A stretch of 64,000 nucleotides of DNA. Source: Planctomycetota bacterium. GTDB lineage: Bacteria > Planctomycetota > JAJSAM01 > JAJVHW01. The DNA lies in contig JAJFFG010000004.1 of the NCBI GenBank assembly GCA_021776825.1, positions 1 to 64,000 of the forward strand, in the 5' to 3' direction. Position 1 is the stretch's first letter; each line of letters starts with the position of its first letter. A program made the position numbers and the translations under genes. The notes below the pieces were generated by a model. The model saw nothing but the letters and a program-made list of their open reading frames with translations. It ran no database searches and was not told the DNA's origin. Positions 29,927 to 38,404 of the stretch are shown here, piece by piece.

Positions 29927-30970
29927 CTAGTCCTTCGCGACGCGAACGCAGCGGAAGCCGATGTTGTCGTACTTGTCCTTCGGGTACGCGGCGAGGTGCT
30001 CGTCGACGCGCACGAACGAGGCCGGGTCGCACCAGGAGCCGCCGCAAACCACCCGCTGCTCGGAGTCCTGGGGGTCGGGGCTGTCGGTCCACTCCCAGAC
30101 GTTGCCGATGGCATCGCGGACGCCGAACTCGCTGACGTTGCCGGGATACGTGCCGTTGACCTCGATCGCGTCAGAGCCGTCGTCCTGCTCGTAGTTGGCC
30201 AGCTCGGGGGTGATCTCGTCGCCCCACGGATAGGCCTGACCCTGGGTGCCGCGAACGGACTTCTCCCACTGGTCCTTCGAGGGCAACGACTTGCCGGCGA
30301 ACGCGGCGAACTTGAACGCGTCGTACCAGGACACGCCAACCACCGGTGCCTCGGGCTCGCGCAGGCGACCCTCGCTCCAGAACTTCGGGGAGCGATAGCC
30401 GGTGGCTTCGACGAACGCGAGGTACTCGGCGTTCGTGACCGGGAACTGGTCGATCCAGAAGCCCTTCACGTCCTTCGAGGTCTTGTTCGCGCCCGAGAGG
30501 AATGTGCCACTGGTGACGAAGACCATTCCGTCCTCGACCTTGGGGCCCGCGTCCTCGTCTTCGACCGTGTCGGCCGCGACCTGCTCGTGCTCGTCGAGCT
30601 CCTTGTCGACGACACCAATCAGTGCGTCGCGCTTCTTCGGGAGAAGGTCGGCGAGGGCGTCGGTCGCCTCCTCGATGCGATCCTCGATCGCGTCCCAGTC
30701 GGACTCGCCGGACCGGTTGCGGTACCGTTCGAGGATGCGCTTCGCACGAGCGAGATAGAGCATCTCGGGCTCGGGCTGTAGGAACGCCACCTCGAAGTAC
30801 AGGATGCCGAGGTAGTACGTCTCACCGTCGACAGCGACCGAGTGCGCGAGGTGGTACTCCTCGAGCGTCTTGAGCGCCGCCTCCTCGTCGATGTCATCCC
30901 CGTGGTGCGCGTAGTCGACGTACTTCGCCCACAGGTACTCGCGGATCTGCTTGATGTTCTCGTCGACCAT
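29927..30970 (-). CDS. FGE/SUMF1-domain protein
   Basis: A 347-residue protein without a signal peptide. Residues 1-150 are acidic and helical, TPR-like (EEAALKTLEEYHLAHSVAVD, YLARAKRILERY). The FGE-sulfatase domain spans about 165-347: MVFVTSGTFLSGANKT, VVGVSWYDAFKFAAFAGKSL, PSKDQWEKSVRG, AYPWGDEI, GNVWEWTDSP, VVCGGSWCDPASF, GFRCVRV. It keeps the CGGSW context of the family, but the double-Cys active site of true FGE cannot be confirmed. No sulfatase gene is nearby. The start is the ATG beginning MVDENIKQIREYLW; upstream residues look noncoding. Similar to the domain in the kinase at 11518. Confidence 0.85.
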   Translation of the reverse strand: MVDENIKQIREYLWAKYVDYAHHGDDIDEEAALKTLEEYHLAHSVAVDGETYYLGILYFEVAFLQPEPEMLYLARAKRILERYRNRSGESDWDAIEDRIEEATDALADLLPKKRDALIGVVDKELDEHEQVAADTVEDEDAGPKVEDGMVFVTSGTFLSGANKTSKDVKGFWIDQFPVTNAEYLAFVEATGYRSPKFWSEGRLREPEAPVVGVSWYDAFKFAAFAGKSLPSKDQWEKSVRGTQGQAYPWGDEITPELANYEQDDGSDAIEVNGTYPGNVSEFGVRDAIGNVWEWTDSPDPQDSEQRVVCGGSWCDPASFVRVDEHLAAYPKDKYDNIGFRCVRVAKD

Positions 30971-31105
30971 GCGGAGGCTCACCTCTGGTTGCCGGGGGGT
31001 CTCCCCAGGCAAGCCCGGCAGGCTACCCCTGCGTCGCGGAGCCCCCAACAGAAAGAGGCAGGGGCGATGGCGGGATGCTCACTCCAGCCACGATGGGTGG
31101 GGAGG

Positions 31106-31111
31106 TAGGAT
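31106..31111 (+). promoter_or_regulatory. TAGGAT -10-like box, leaderless start
   Basis: TAGGAT is followed by 6 nt and the ATG at 31118. A GGGGAGG stretch also lies just upstream, overlapping the box. Confidence 0.5.
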
Positions 31112-31117
31112 CTGGCG

Positions 31118-31363
31118 ATGCGCGTGGACCCCGAGATGCAGCAACTCGACCGCGAGTCGTACCAGATCGTCGGGATGATCTGCTCCGAGCAGGTGCCGGA
31201 CGCCGAGATCGATCTCCGGATCGACGCCCTCCGCCAGCAGACCATGCAGTTCTTCGACGAGCGTCCGGCGCTCTTCGACGAGACGTACGGGCGTCGCTTC
31301 CAGCGCCTTCGGACACGCTTTCGGCCCGCGCGCGGGCTGTTCGACTCCGACTCCGCGCGCTGA
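31118..31363 (+). CDS. Small hypothetical protein (81 aa)
   Basis: An 81-residue helical, charged protein: MQQLDRESYQIVGMICSEQV, then AEIDLRIDALRQQTMQFFDE and DETYGRRFQRLRTRF. No domain recognised. Third-position GC bias and the -10 box at fixed distance support a real gene. It stands between the FGE-domain gene and the convergent M48 protease gene. Function unknown. Confidence 0.65.
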   Translation: MRVDPEMQQLDRESYQIVGMICSEQVPDAEIDLRIDALRQQTMQFFDERPALFDETYGRRFQRLRTRFRPARGLFDSDSAR

Positions 31364-31413
31364 CGGCCAGACGGGCTCGACAGTCACGCTGGCTCCGTCG
31401 GCCGGCGCCGCGA

Positions 31414-32820
31414 TCAGCGGTTGCGAGCGCGGTTGCGCTTCTGGCGGTTGCTCCGCGGCTGCTCAGGCTGAGTCTGCGGGCTCTGCTTGGCGCCCACGCC
31501 GAGGCGTCCGGCGGCGCCCGCGTACTCTTCGCTCTGCTCAGGGGCCTGCTGCACGACGCTCTGGAAGGCCGCGCGGGCCTCATCCTTTCGGCCCATTTGC
31601 CACAGGCCCTCCGCACGCACGTACTGCAGGGCGTAGTGACCGGGCAGGATCTGCAGCGCGCGATCGGCGTACGAGACCGCTTCTCGCGGGCGCTGCTGAT
31701 CGAGCGAGATGACGGAGAGGTAGTACTCCGGCTGGACCAGCCCCTGGTTCATGCGTGAGGCCGCGCGGAAGTGCGTCATGGCGGAGGAGGTGTCCTCGAG
31801 CGCGAAGTAGAGGCGGCCCAGCACGTCGCGGAAGTGCGCGTGGCCGGGCAGATCGCTGGCGCAACTCTGCACAGTCGGGATCGCGCGACGGACGCCATTC
31901 TCGCGTCCCTCGGCGAGCGCAGCCGAGGCCCGCTTCATCGCTTCGTCCCCGCGATCGTAGACCGCCTGCTCCGCGCGGAGCCGACCGATCAGCGACTCCC
32001 ACGCGCTGGTTGAGCGACGCAGGCCCGGGACCTCGCGGTTGCCGTCCAAGCGCCGGTCCTTCGAGGCCGAGAGTTCGAGGATGCTCGCGATGCGCTCGGA
32101 GTCGAGGGGGTGGGACGAGGTCCACGCATCGATCGCCGATTCGCCGCCCCCGGCCTCCTGCTTGATCCGCTGGAACTCGCGGAACACATCGGCACCCTCG
32201 CGCGGGTCGTAGCCGTGCGCGTACGAGTGCTCGACGCCGCGGATGTCGGACTCGCGCTCCTGGTCCCGGCCGTAGCGGAGCGAGACCAGCCCGGCGCCGG
32301 TGGAGAGCAGGCCGGCGGCCATGTCGTTGTCGAGCGCCGCAGCCCCGAGCGCCGCGCCGAGCCCGAGGAGCATGTCACGGCCCATGCCGACCGCGGCGTG
32401 CTTGTGCTCGACGTGGCCGATCTCGTGGCCCATCACCACGGCAAACTCCGCCTCATCGTCCATGCGCCAGATGAGGCCGCGCGTCATGAAGACATTGCCG
32501 CCCGGCAGCGCGAAGGCGTTGGGAACAGAGGAGTTCAGGAGCGTGAAGCTCCAATCGAGGTCCGGCCGCGCGCTCGTGTCCGCCATGCCCACGACGATGT
32601 CGGAGAGATAGCGCTGCACGCGCGCGTCCGGGTACGCGCCGCCGAACTCCTGCGTGATGCTCGGCACGGCCTGAAGGCCCATCGCCTGTTCGGACTGCAC
32701 GGACATCGGGTAGCCGAGCCGCGACTCGCCCGTGACGGGGTCGGTGATGCAGCCCGCGAGCACGATCGGCGTGGCCGCCAGAATCAGAGCAGTGAGCGCA
32801 TGGCGCAGGACGGTCTTCAC
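31414..32820 (-). CDS. M48-family metalloprotease lipoprotein (BepA-like)
   Basis: A periplasmic zinc protease of 468 residues. The signal ends LAATPIVLAGC, a lipobox. The M48 domain has VVMGHEIGHVEHKHA with the HExxH zinc site, then ERESDIRGVEHSYAHGYDP for the third ligand, and HPLDSERI. The C-terminal half is TPR (residues about 300-430), and the tail is Gln/Arg-rich. The layout matches BepA/LoiP proteins, which handle outer-membrane protein assembly or turnover. The GTG start has GAGGAG 6 nt upstream. Downstream of rluA-family gene on the same strand with a 26-bp gap. Confidence 0.9.
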   Translation of the reverse strand: MKTVLRHALTALILAATPIVLAGCITDPVTGESRLGYPMSVQSEQAMGLQAVPSITQEFGGAYPDARVQRYLSDIVVGMADTSARPDLDWSFTLLNSSVPNAFALPGGNVFMTRGLIWRMDDEAEFAVVMGHEIGHVEHKHAAVGMGRDMLLGLGAALGAAALDNDMAAGLLSTGAGLVSLRYGRDQERESDIRGVEHSYAHGYDPREGADVFREFQRIKQEAGGGESAIDAWTSSHPLDSERIASILELSASKDRRLDGNREVPGLRRSTSAWESLIGRLRAEQAVYDRGDEAMKRASAALAEGRENGVRRAIPTVQSCASDLPGHAHFRDVLGRLYFALEDTSSAMTHFRAASRMNQGLVQPEYYLSVISLDQQRPREAVSYADRALQILPGHYALQYVRAEGLWQMGRKDEARAAFQSVVQQAPEQSEEYAGAAGRLGVGAKQSPQTQPEQPRSNRQKRNRARNR

Positions 32821-32846
32821 CGGGATCTCCTCAGATCTTGGACGCG

Positions 32847-33713
32847 TCAGAGCGTACCGGGCGCCGCGTGGCGCTGTAACTGACGAACGGTCGCCTTCAG
32901 GTCGCGCGGCAGCGGCGACGTCACGGTGACGCGGCCCGCCGGGTCGTCGGGGTCGGCGTCAGGATCGTGGAAACTCAGCGACTCGGCGTGCAGCGTGAGT
33001 CGATCGACGAGCGGTCGCTCCGCCTCGCCGCGCCCGCTGCGGTAGCTCCGCTTCCAGCGTGAGAGCAGCAACGGCTCCTCGCTCCCATAGAGACGATCGA
33101 CCGCGCACGGCGTACCGAGCGTCTTCATCGCCAGGCGCACCTCGTGAGTGCGCCCGGTGCGTGGTCGCACCCGGACCAGCGCGACGCCGCGGAACGTCTC
33201 GACGGTCTCGTAGACGCTGTGGCAGGCCTTGCCGCCCTTGCGAGGGGTCCACATCGCCCCGGCGCGATATCGATCCGGTGCCACGCGGAACTGCACCTCA
33301 CCGTCGGGCGGCTGCGGGGCGCCGATGACCAGCGCGAGGTACGACTTCTCGACCTCGTGTTTGCGGAACTGACGCATCAGCTCCTTGGCGGTCGCCCGAT
33401 CGCGGGCGAGGACCAGGCAGCCGGAGGTGTCCTTGTCGAGCCGATGGCAGACGACGGGCTTGGCCGCGTCCGGGTCGTCCTTCTGCCAGAGCTTCCACAG
33501 CTCGAGGACCACGGTCGGCGCGTCGTGACGCACGCGCTCGCGGATCGTCGCCAATCCAGCGGGCTTGTCGACGACCACCCAGGACGCTCCCTCGAGGAGC
33601 ACGGAGAGACGCGGGGGGCGTCGCCGGTGTGCCGGCTCTGCGCCGTCACCGTCGTCCGCCAGGTCTTCCCAGCGTTCCCCGTCCGATTCGTAGTCGGTGA
33701 TGCGCCGGCTCAT
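32847..33713 (-). CDS. RluA-family pseudouridine synthase
   Basis: A 288-residue RNA-modifying enzyme that isomerises uridine in rRNA or tRNA. The core motif VVCHRLDKDTSGCLVLARD holds the catalytic Asp. Other family marks are VVVDKPAGLATI, ELMRQFRKHEVEKSYLALV and RPRTGRTHEVRLAMKTLGTP. There is no S4 domain at the N-terminus; instead about 35 polar residues. The exact target site cannot be told. A TATCGT box 6 nt upstream indicates a leaderless start. It diverges from the 33917 operon. Confidence 0.92.
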   Translation of the reverse strand: MSRRITDYESDGERWEDLADDGDGAEPAHRRRPPRLSVLLEGASWVVVDKPAGLATIRERVRHDAPTVVLELWKLWQKDDPDAAKPVVCHRLDKDTSGCLVLARDRATAKELMRQFRKHEVEKSYLALVIGAPQPPDGEVQFRVAPDRYRAGAMWTPRKGGKACHSVYETVETFRGVALVRVRPRTGRTHEVRLAMKTLGTPCAVDRLYGSEEPLLLSRWKRSYRSGRGEAERPLVDRLTLHAESLSFHDPDADPDDPAGRVTVTSPLPRDLKATVRQLQRHAAPGTL

Positions 33714-33719
33714 GGCCGG

Positions 33720-33725
33720 ACGATA
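33720..33725 (-). promoter_or_regulatory. TATCGT -10-like box, leaderless start of RluA-family gene
   Basis: TATCGT on the minus strand is followed by 6 nt (CCGGCC) and the ATG at 33713. Confidence 0.55.
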
Positions 33726-33879
33726 GCGCGATGGCGGCGTCGAGCCGCGCTCAATGCGGCGGCCGCTCGCGCCGTGCGGGGCGCATCCGCCCCAGCTACG
33801 ATCCCAGCTAGGATTCCAGCCTCGAGCGCATCCCCGCTCTCAGCCGACGTCCTGATGGGAGACGCTGCTCGAGGCCGGA

Positions 33880-33885
33880 TAGGCT
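33880..33885 (+). promoter_or_regulatory. Possible -10 box TAGGCT for the DUF58 operon
   Basis: TAGGCT lies 31 nt before the ATG at 33917, giving a short leader of about 25 nt. Two further similar boxes, TACGAT (33797) and TAGGAT (33809), lie upstream. Weak on its own. Confidence 0.3.
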
Positions 33886-33916
33886 GTGCCGTCGCGCCTA
33901 GCCCGGACTTCTCACG

Positions 33917-35446
33917 ATGAGCGAACGACTGCCTGCCGACCGATTGCTGCGTGCCCTCGATGCGTGCGTGCGTCGCGTGCGCCGGCGTCGTATGGCCGTG
34001 GCGGCGACGACCGCCGGAGTGTCGCTCGCGGCGATCGGAGCTGCGGCGGCCGCGTGGGGCACGCTCGGGCCGTTCATCGGGCTCGGAGCGCCGGGGCCGC
34101 GCGCATCCGTCGTTCTGCGAGTGGCTGCGCTCGCGCTCGCGGTGGGACTCGTCGTCCGGAGCGCCACCCGCGGCGTCTCGCGGGCTCACGTCGCACGCAC
34201 CGTTGATGACCAGCTCGGCCTCGCCGACCGGATCGCCGCGGCGACCGCCGTGCTGGCGGGTGCTGCGGCCGGGGGGCTCGGGGACCGGGTGGTGGCGGAC
34301 GCCGCCGAACGTCTGAGCGCGCGGGACGGCGAACTCGCCTCCGCGTTCCCAGCGCGGCCGCCCCGGTACGTCGGCTGGATGGCGCGGGGCGCGCTCGTCC
34401 TGATCTGCGTCTGGCTCGGCCTCGTCGGACTCTCGCACCTGGTCCCTGCGGGCGACCGTGGGCTCCCGGTGGCGGGAGTGGTGGGCGAACTGCCGCTCCC
34501 CGGCGGCGGGGAGGACTCTGCGGAGCGGGATGCCGAGCCCGAGACCGACCCCGACGCTGCGCCCGAGTCGGTGCCAGACGAGGTGCCGGATGCGCCGGCG
34601 GGCATGGACGACCCTGAGCCCGAACCGGACGACGAGCCCGTCTCGACCGATCCGCTCGCCACGGTCAGCCTCACGCTCTCGGCGCGAGATATCGGACCCC
34701 GCGAGGACGTCTTGGCCATCGTCAAGGGCGAGCCTGCGCCCGGCCTTACCGCGCGCCGCGAGCTCCAGGTCCGGATCGAGCTCGACGGTGAGCCCATCGA
34801 GACCGACGAGAGCGTGGTCCTCTCGCCCGCCGACGCGAGTGGGGACCACGCCATCGTGCGTCTGCGGACCCTCGCCGACGCCGTGCCGCTCCTGACGCCC
34901 GGCGAGCACGAGGTCGTGGCCGTCCTGACGCCGGCGGACGGTCGCGGACCCGAGGCGCGCTCGGCGCCGCAGCGTTTCCGTGTGCGCGCTGAGGGCGAGG
35001 GCGGCGGTGCCGGTGGTGAGCAGACCGGCGGGGGCACGCCGCCGCCGACCCCGAACACTCCACCGCCGACTCCGCCGGAGCCGCAACCTGAGCCGCAGCC
35101 TGAGGCGCAGCCTGAGGCGGGGCCCGAGCCCACGGCGGGCGGCGGTGGAGAGGACCCTCCTCCCGAGGCCGATCCGCTCGAGCTCCCGGAGACCACCCAG
35201 CTCGCCGTCGTCGTGCCCCTCTTCGGCGAGGGCGACGAGGTCGAGAAGACCGGCAAGCGACTCGTGCTGGAGCCCGGTGGCGGGCCAGCCGAGAAACCGC
35301 GAAGCGTGCCGCTCGTGGAGGCGCTGCCCGAGGCGCGGCGCCGCGCGGAGGGCGCGGTCGATCGGGCGAACGTCCGGGCCGTGGACCGCGCTCTCGTGCG
35401 CCGGTACTTCGAGCGCCTCCGTCGACTCGCGGAGCGCGCTCGGTGA
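33917..35446 (+). CDS. Hypothetical membrane protein heading a DUF58/BatA operon
   Basis: A 509-residue protein. Two hydrophobic helices near 33-80 and one near 155-180 anchor it. An acidic Pro/Glu-rich stretch follows (about 195-245), then a beta-rich domain (ATVSLTLSARDIGPREDVLA) with a bacterial Ig-like feel, then a long proline-rich region with 12-bp repeats giving PEPQ/EAQPE units, and a charged helical C-terminus. It resembles the poorly named membrane proteins next to DUF58 and BatA genes in planctomycetes. It overlaps the DUF58 gene by 4 nt (GTGA). Function unknown, probably envelope-related. Confidence 0.7.
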   Translation: MSERLPADRLLRALDACVRRVRRRRMAVAATTAGVSLAAIGAAAAAWGTLGPFIGLGAPGPRASVVLRVAALALAVGLVVRSATRGVSRAHVARTVDDQLGLADRIAAATAVLAGAAAGGLGDRVVADAAERLSARDGELASAFPARPPRYVGWMARGALVLICVWLGLVGLSHLVPAGDRGLPVAGVVGELPLPGGGEDSAERDAEPETDPDAAPESVPDEVPDAPAGMDDPEPEPDDEPVSTDPLATVSLTLSARDIGPREDVLAIVKGEPAPGLTARRELQVRIELDGEPIETDESVVLSPADASGDHAIVRLRTLADAVPLLTPGEHEVVAVLTPADGRGPEARSAPQRFRVRAEGEGGGAGGEQTGGGTPPPTPNTPPPTPPEPQPEPQPEAQPEAGPEPTAGGGGEDPPPEADPLELPETTQLAVVVPLFGEGDEVEKTGKRLVLEPGGGPAEKPRSVPLVEALPEARRRAEGAVDRANVRAVDRALVRRYFERLRRLAERAR

Positions 35447-36339
35447 GTCCGCTCGTCTCGACGCGACTCCTCGAGCGTCTCGCGCTGCTCGATCTCGGTG
35501 CGCGGCGCGCCGGTGGCGGGCGTGGGCCGGGCGAGCGGATGGCCGGCGCGTCGGGCGTCGGGGCGATCTTCCGCGAGCACCGCACGTACGTGCCCGGCGA
35601 CGACCTCCGCTACGTCGACTGGAACGCCTACGGACGCCTGCGCACGCTGCACGTGAAGGTGTTCGAGCGGGAGGAGAGCCTCGACGTCCACCTGCTCATC
35701 GATCGCAGCGCCAGTATGGGGCGCGGGCCGGGCTCGAAACTCGAGACGGCGTTGCGGCTGGCCGCCATGGTGGGGTCCGTCGCCCTCGCCCGCTCCGCCG
35801 GCGTTCGGCTCCAGCACCTGCCCACGCAGGGCCGGCTCCAGGCCTTCGAAGGCCGCGCCGGTACGAACTCGTTGGTCGCCGCGCTCGGGAGCACCGAGCC
35901 CGGCGGGACCGAGCCCCTCGGCCGCTCGCTCCGTGGTGTGTTTCCGCGACTGCGCCGTCGCGGGTTCGCGCTCCTCGTCTCGGACTTCCTCGATGCCGAC
36001 GACGGCCCCGAGGGCTGGCAGCACGCCGTCGACTTCCTCGCGTACCGGCGCGTGGAACTGGTCGCGATCCACGTCGTCGCCCCTGAGGAGCGAGATCCCT
36101 CAGTGGATGGCGCTGTGGACGGAGCCGTTCGGCTTCGCGATGCCGAGACGGGCGACGAACTACTGGTCGACGTCGACGATGCGCGACTCGTGCGGTACCG
36201 CGAGCGCTTCGCACATCGCGTCCGTCAGGTCGGTGCCTACCTCCGGGCGAAGGAGGCGCGCCACATCGTCGTCGAGTCCGGCGCGTCCGACGAGGGTGTG
36301 CTCCTGCGCCGGCTGCTGGCCACCGGCGTGCTCCGATGA
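35443..36339 (+). CDS. DUF58 domain protein
   Basis: A 298-residue protein. The signature is FREHRTYVPGDDLRYVDWNA, followed by a von Willebrand-like fold with LDVHLLIDRSASMG, where DRSAS matches the MIDAS metal site. These proteins work with MoxR-type AAA ATPases and BatA-like proteins, probably in assembly or stress functions at the envelope. No moxR gene is adjacent here. GTG start overlaps the previous stop; the 3' end overlaps the BatA-like gene by 4 nt. Confidence 0.92.
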   Translation: MSPLVSTRLLERLALLDLGARRAGGGRGPGERMAGASGVGAIFREHRTYVPGDDLRYVDWNAYGRLRTLHVKVFEREESLDVHLLIDRSASMGRGPGSKLETALRLAAMVGSVALARSAGVRLQHLPTQGRLQAFEGRAGTNSLVAALGSTEPGGTEPLGRSLRGVFPRLRRRGFALLVSDFLDADDGPEGWQHAVDFLAYRRVELVAIHVVAPEERDPSVDGAVDGAVRLRDAETGDELLVDVDDARLVRYRERFAHRVRQVGAYLRAKEARHIVVESGASDEGVLLRRLLATGVLR

Positions 36340-38276
36340 CGTTCCGCACTCCCGAGGCGTGGTGGCTGCTGCTCGGGGCCGTGCCTCTCGTCGTGCTGCA
36401 CCTGCGTCGTCGGCGGCGAGCGCTCGTGGAGGTCTCGTCGCTCCGCATCTGGCGGGAGGTGTTCGGCGCGACGGCCGGGCGGCGTGGACTGCGCTGGCTG
36501 CGCGAGACGGGGGCGCTGGCGATCCTGCTGCTGGCGCTCGTCTGCCTGACGGCGTCGCTCGCCGACCCCGTGACCGGCCGCGCCGCCTCTCCGTCGCAGG
36601 AACTGGTGATCGTCGTCGACGTGTCGCGGTCGATGGCGGCGCAGGCGCCCGAGGCGTTCCCCAGTGGCCTCGGACCGTGGAGCCGTTGCCACGTGGCAAA
36701 GCAGTCGGCCGGTGCAGCGCTTGCGCGCCTCGGGCCAGCCGACGTCGTCACCGTCTGGATGGCCGACCGCTCCCCTTGGGTCCGCATCGGTCCGACTCGG
36801 GATCACCGCGCGGCTGCCCGCGAGATGGAGGAGTGGTTCCCGCGACCCGGGCGGCACGCTGGAACGCTCCCGGAGACGCTCGACCTGATCCGGGGCGCTG
36901 CGCGGCTCTCGGGGCGTCGCACGCGGGTGCTCGTCCTGACCGACTCCGTCGGCGCGGCGTCCCTGCCGCCGGAACTCGCGGGTGACGCCACGATCGGCGT
37001 CGTCGGTGCCGAGCGTCCTGTCGGGGCCAACGCAGGGATCGACGCCGTGCGGGTCGAGGACGGTCAGGTCGTCGTCCGAATGAGCCACTCCGGAGTCGGC
37101 CTAACGCCGCGGAAGCTCATGCTCCGGGGACGCTTCGGTCGCACCGTCGGTGAAGGGCCGTTCCTCGACTTCCATCCCGATCGCGAGCTCGAGGCCCGGA
37201 TCGCCGTGCCGGCGGGCGTCCGTGGACTCGTGATCGCCACGCTCCACCCACCCGACGACTTCCCGCTCGACGACACGATGCCGATCATGATCCGCTCCCG
37301 GCCGCCGCTGCGGGTCGCCGTGCTCGCCGACGCCTCGGGCGCGTCGCCGTACCTCGTTGAGGCGCTGCGCTCCCTGCCGGAACTGGTCGACGCGGAGCGG
37401 GCCCTGCTCCTCGGACCCGGGGCGCCGCAGGACCTCGTCGAGGGCGTTGATGTGCTCATCGACACCCGTGGCGTGGGCGCCACGGCAGGCAGCCGCCCGC
37501 TGCTCCAGTTCCCTGCGCCCGGCGAGTCGGTATCCCAGCCCGTGCTCTGGGCGGTCGGGGACCACCCGATCGTCGCCGGGCTCGACCTCTCGGCGCTCCG
37601 CCTTGATGCGTGCAACGTGCTCGAGCCGCAGAACGGAGAGCAGGCCCTGATCCGGTCGTCGGCCGGAGCCGTGGCCGTCGCTGGAGTCGTCGACGGTCGG
37701 CGGGTCGTGCGCGTCGGCTTCTCCCCGGAGGCCACGACGCTCCCCCTCGAAGCGGCGTTCCCGCTGCTCGTTCGCAACGCGCTCGAATGGCTGCGCGGCG
37801 AGCCGTTGCTCCCGGCGGCGGTGATGGCGGGGGACCCGCTGCCGCTCGCCGGGCGGCTCGGCCCCGACGTCGCTCGCGTCGAACTCGCCTGGGCGGGTCG
37901 CGGTGCGGATGCCCGTGTGGATGGCAGCGCGATCGTCGATGTCACGCCCGACGCCGTCGACCCGATTGCGCCGCTGCCCGGAGCGAATCCCGAACTCATC
38001 GTCCGCGCACCCGGCTTGCGCACGCCGCTGGCTCGAACCGCGATCCAGTGGCGCCTGCCCGATGACGCTCTGCTCGACGCTCCGACTTCGGCGCCTGATG
38101 CGGACGCAGCGATCGCCGCGCTGCCCGACCGGAGCGGCGATGTCGGGGACGAACGCACCTGGGCTTCGCTGTTCGCCGCCGCGGCCGCGTTGCTCCTGGC
38201 GCTCGGCGGCATGCTGCTGGCCCCGCGTCGTGCCGGAGGGCCTGCGGCTGCCCCCGCGCTTCCCGCCACGGTCTGA
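36336..38276 (+). CDS. BatA-like VWA-domain membrane protein
   Basis: A 646-residue protein. The N-terminus has the BatA aerotolerance pattern: TFRTPEAWWLLLGAVPLVVL, a basic stretch, then a second helix ETGALAILLLALVCLTASLA. A VWA domain follows with ELVIVVDVSRSMAAQ (MIDAS site D-x-S-x-S, here DVSRS). The middle is beta-rich, and a final helix LFAAAAALLLALGGMLLAPR anchors the C-terminus. It is the last gene of the three-gene operon with DUF58. The role is inferred from the family; no specific substrate. Confidence 0.88.
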   Translation: MTFRTPEAWWLLLGAVPLVVLHLRRRRRALVEVSSLRIWREVFGATAGRRGLRWLRETGALAILLLALVCLTASLADPVTGRAASPSQELVIVVDVSRSMAAQAPEAFPSGLGPWSRCHVAKQSAGAALARLGPADVVTVWMADRSPWVRIGPTRDHRAAAREMEEWFPRPGRHAGTLPETLDLIRGAARLSGRRTRVLVLTDSVGAASLPPELAGDATIGVVGAERPVGANAGIDAVRVEDGQVVVRMSHSGVGLTPRKLMLRGRFGRTVGEGPFLDFHPDRELEARIAVPAGVRGLVIATLHPPDDFPLDDTMPIMIRSRPPLRVAVLADASGASPYLVEALRSLPELVDAERALLLGPGAPQDLVEGVDVLIDTRGVGATAGSRPLLQFPAPGESVSQPVLWAVGDHPIVAGLDLSALRLDACNVLEPQNGEQALIRSSAGAVAVAGVVDGRRVVRVGFSPEATTLPLEAAFPLLVRNALEWLRGEPLLPAAVMAGDPLPLAGRLGPDVARVELAWAGRGADARVDGSAIVDVTPDAVDPIAPLPGANPELIVRAPGLRTPLARTAIQWRLPDDALLDAPTSAPDADAAIAALPDRSGDVGDERTWASLFAAAAALLLALGGMLLAPRRAGGPAAAPALPATV

Positions 38277-38318
38277 CTGTGCGCTCCGAAACGCCGGGGC
38301 AGCGTCCGACGCCTCGGC

Positions 38319-38324
38319 TATCCT
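38319..38324 (+). promoter_or_regulatory. Possible -10 box TATCCT for guaB operon
   Basis: TATCCT in the 128-bp gap before guaB lies 80 nt from the ATG, leaving a leader of about 75 nt that carries a normal Shine-Dalgarno. Confidence 0.35.
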
Positions 38325-38404
38325 GCCGGAATCCACCCGGGTCGGGCGCTTCGGTGCGGGGGGACCCCCTCGAACGCGCCGGACAGGCGGGACCAGGAGC
38401 CTCG

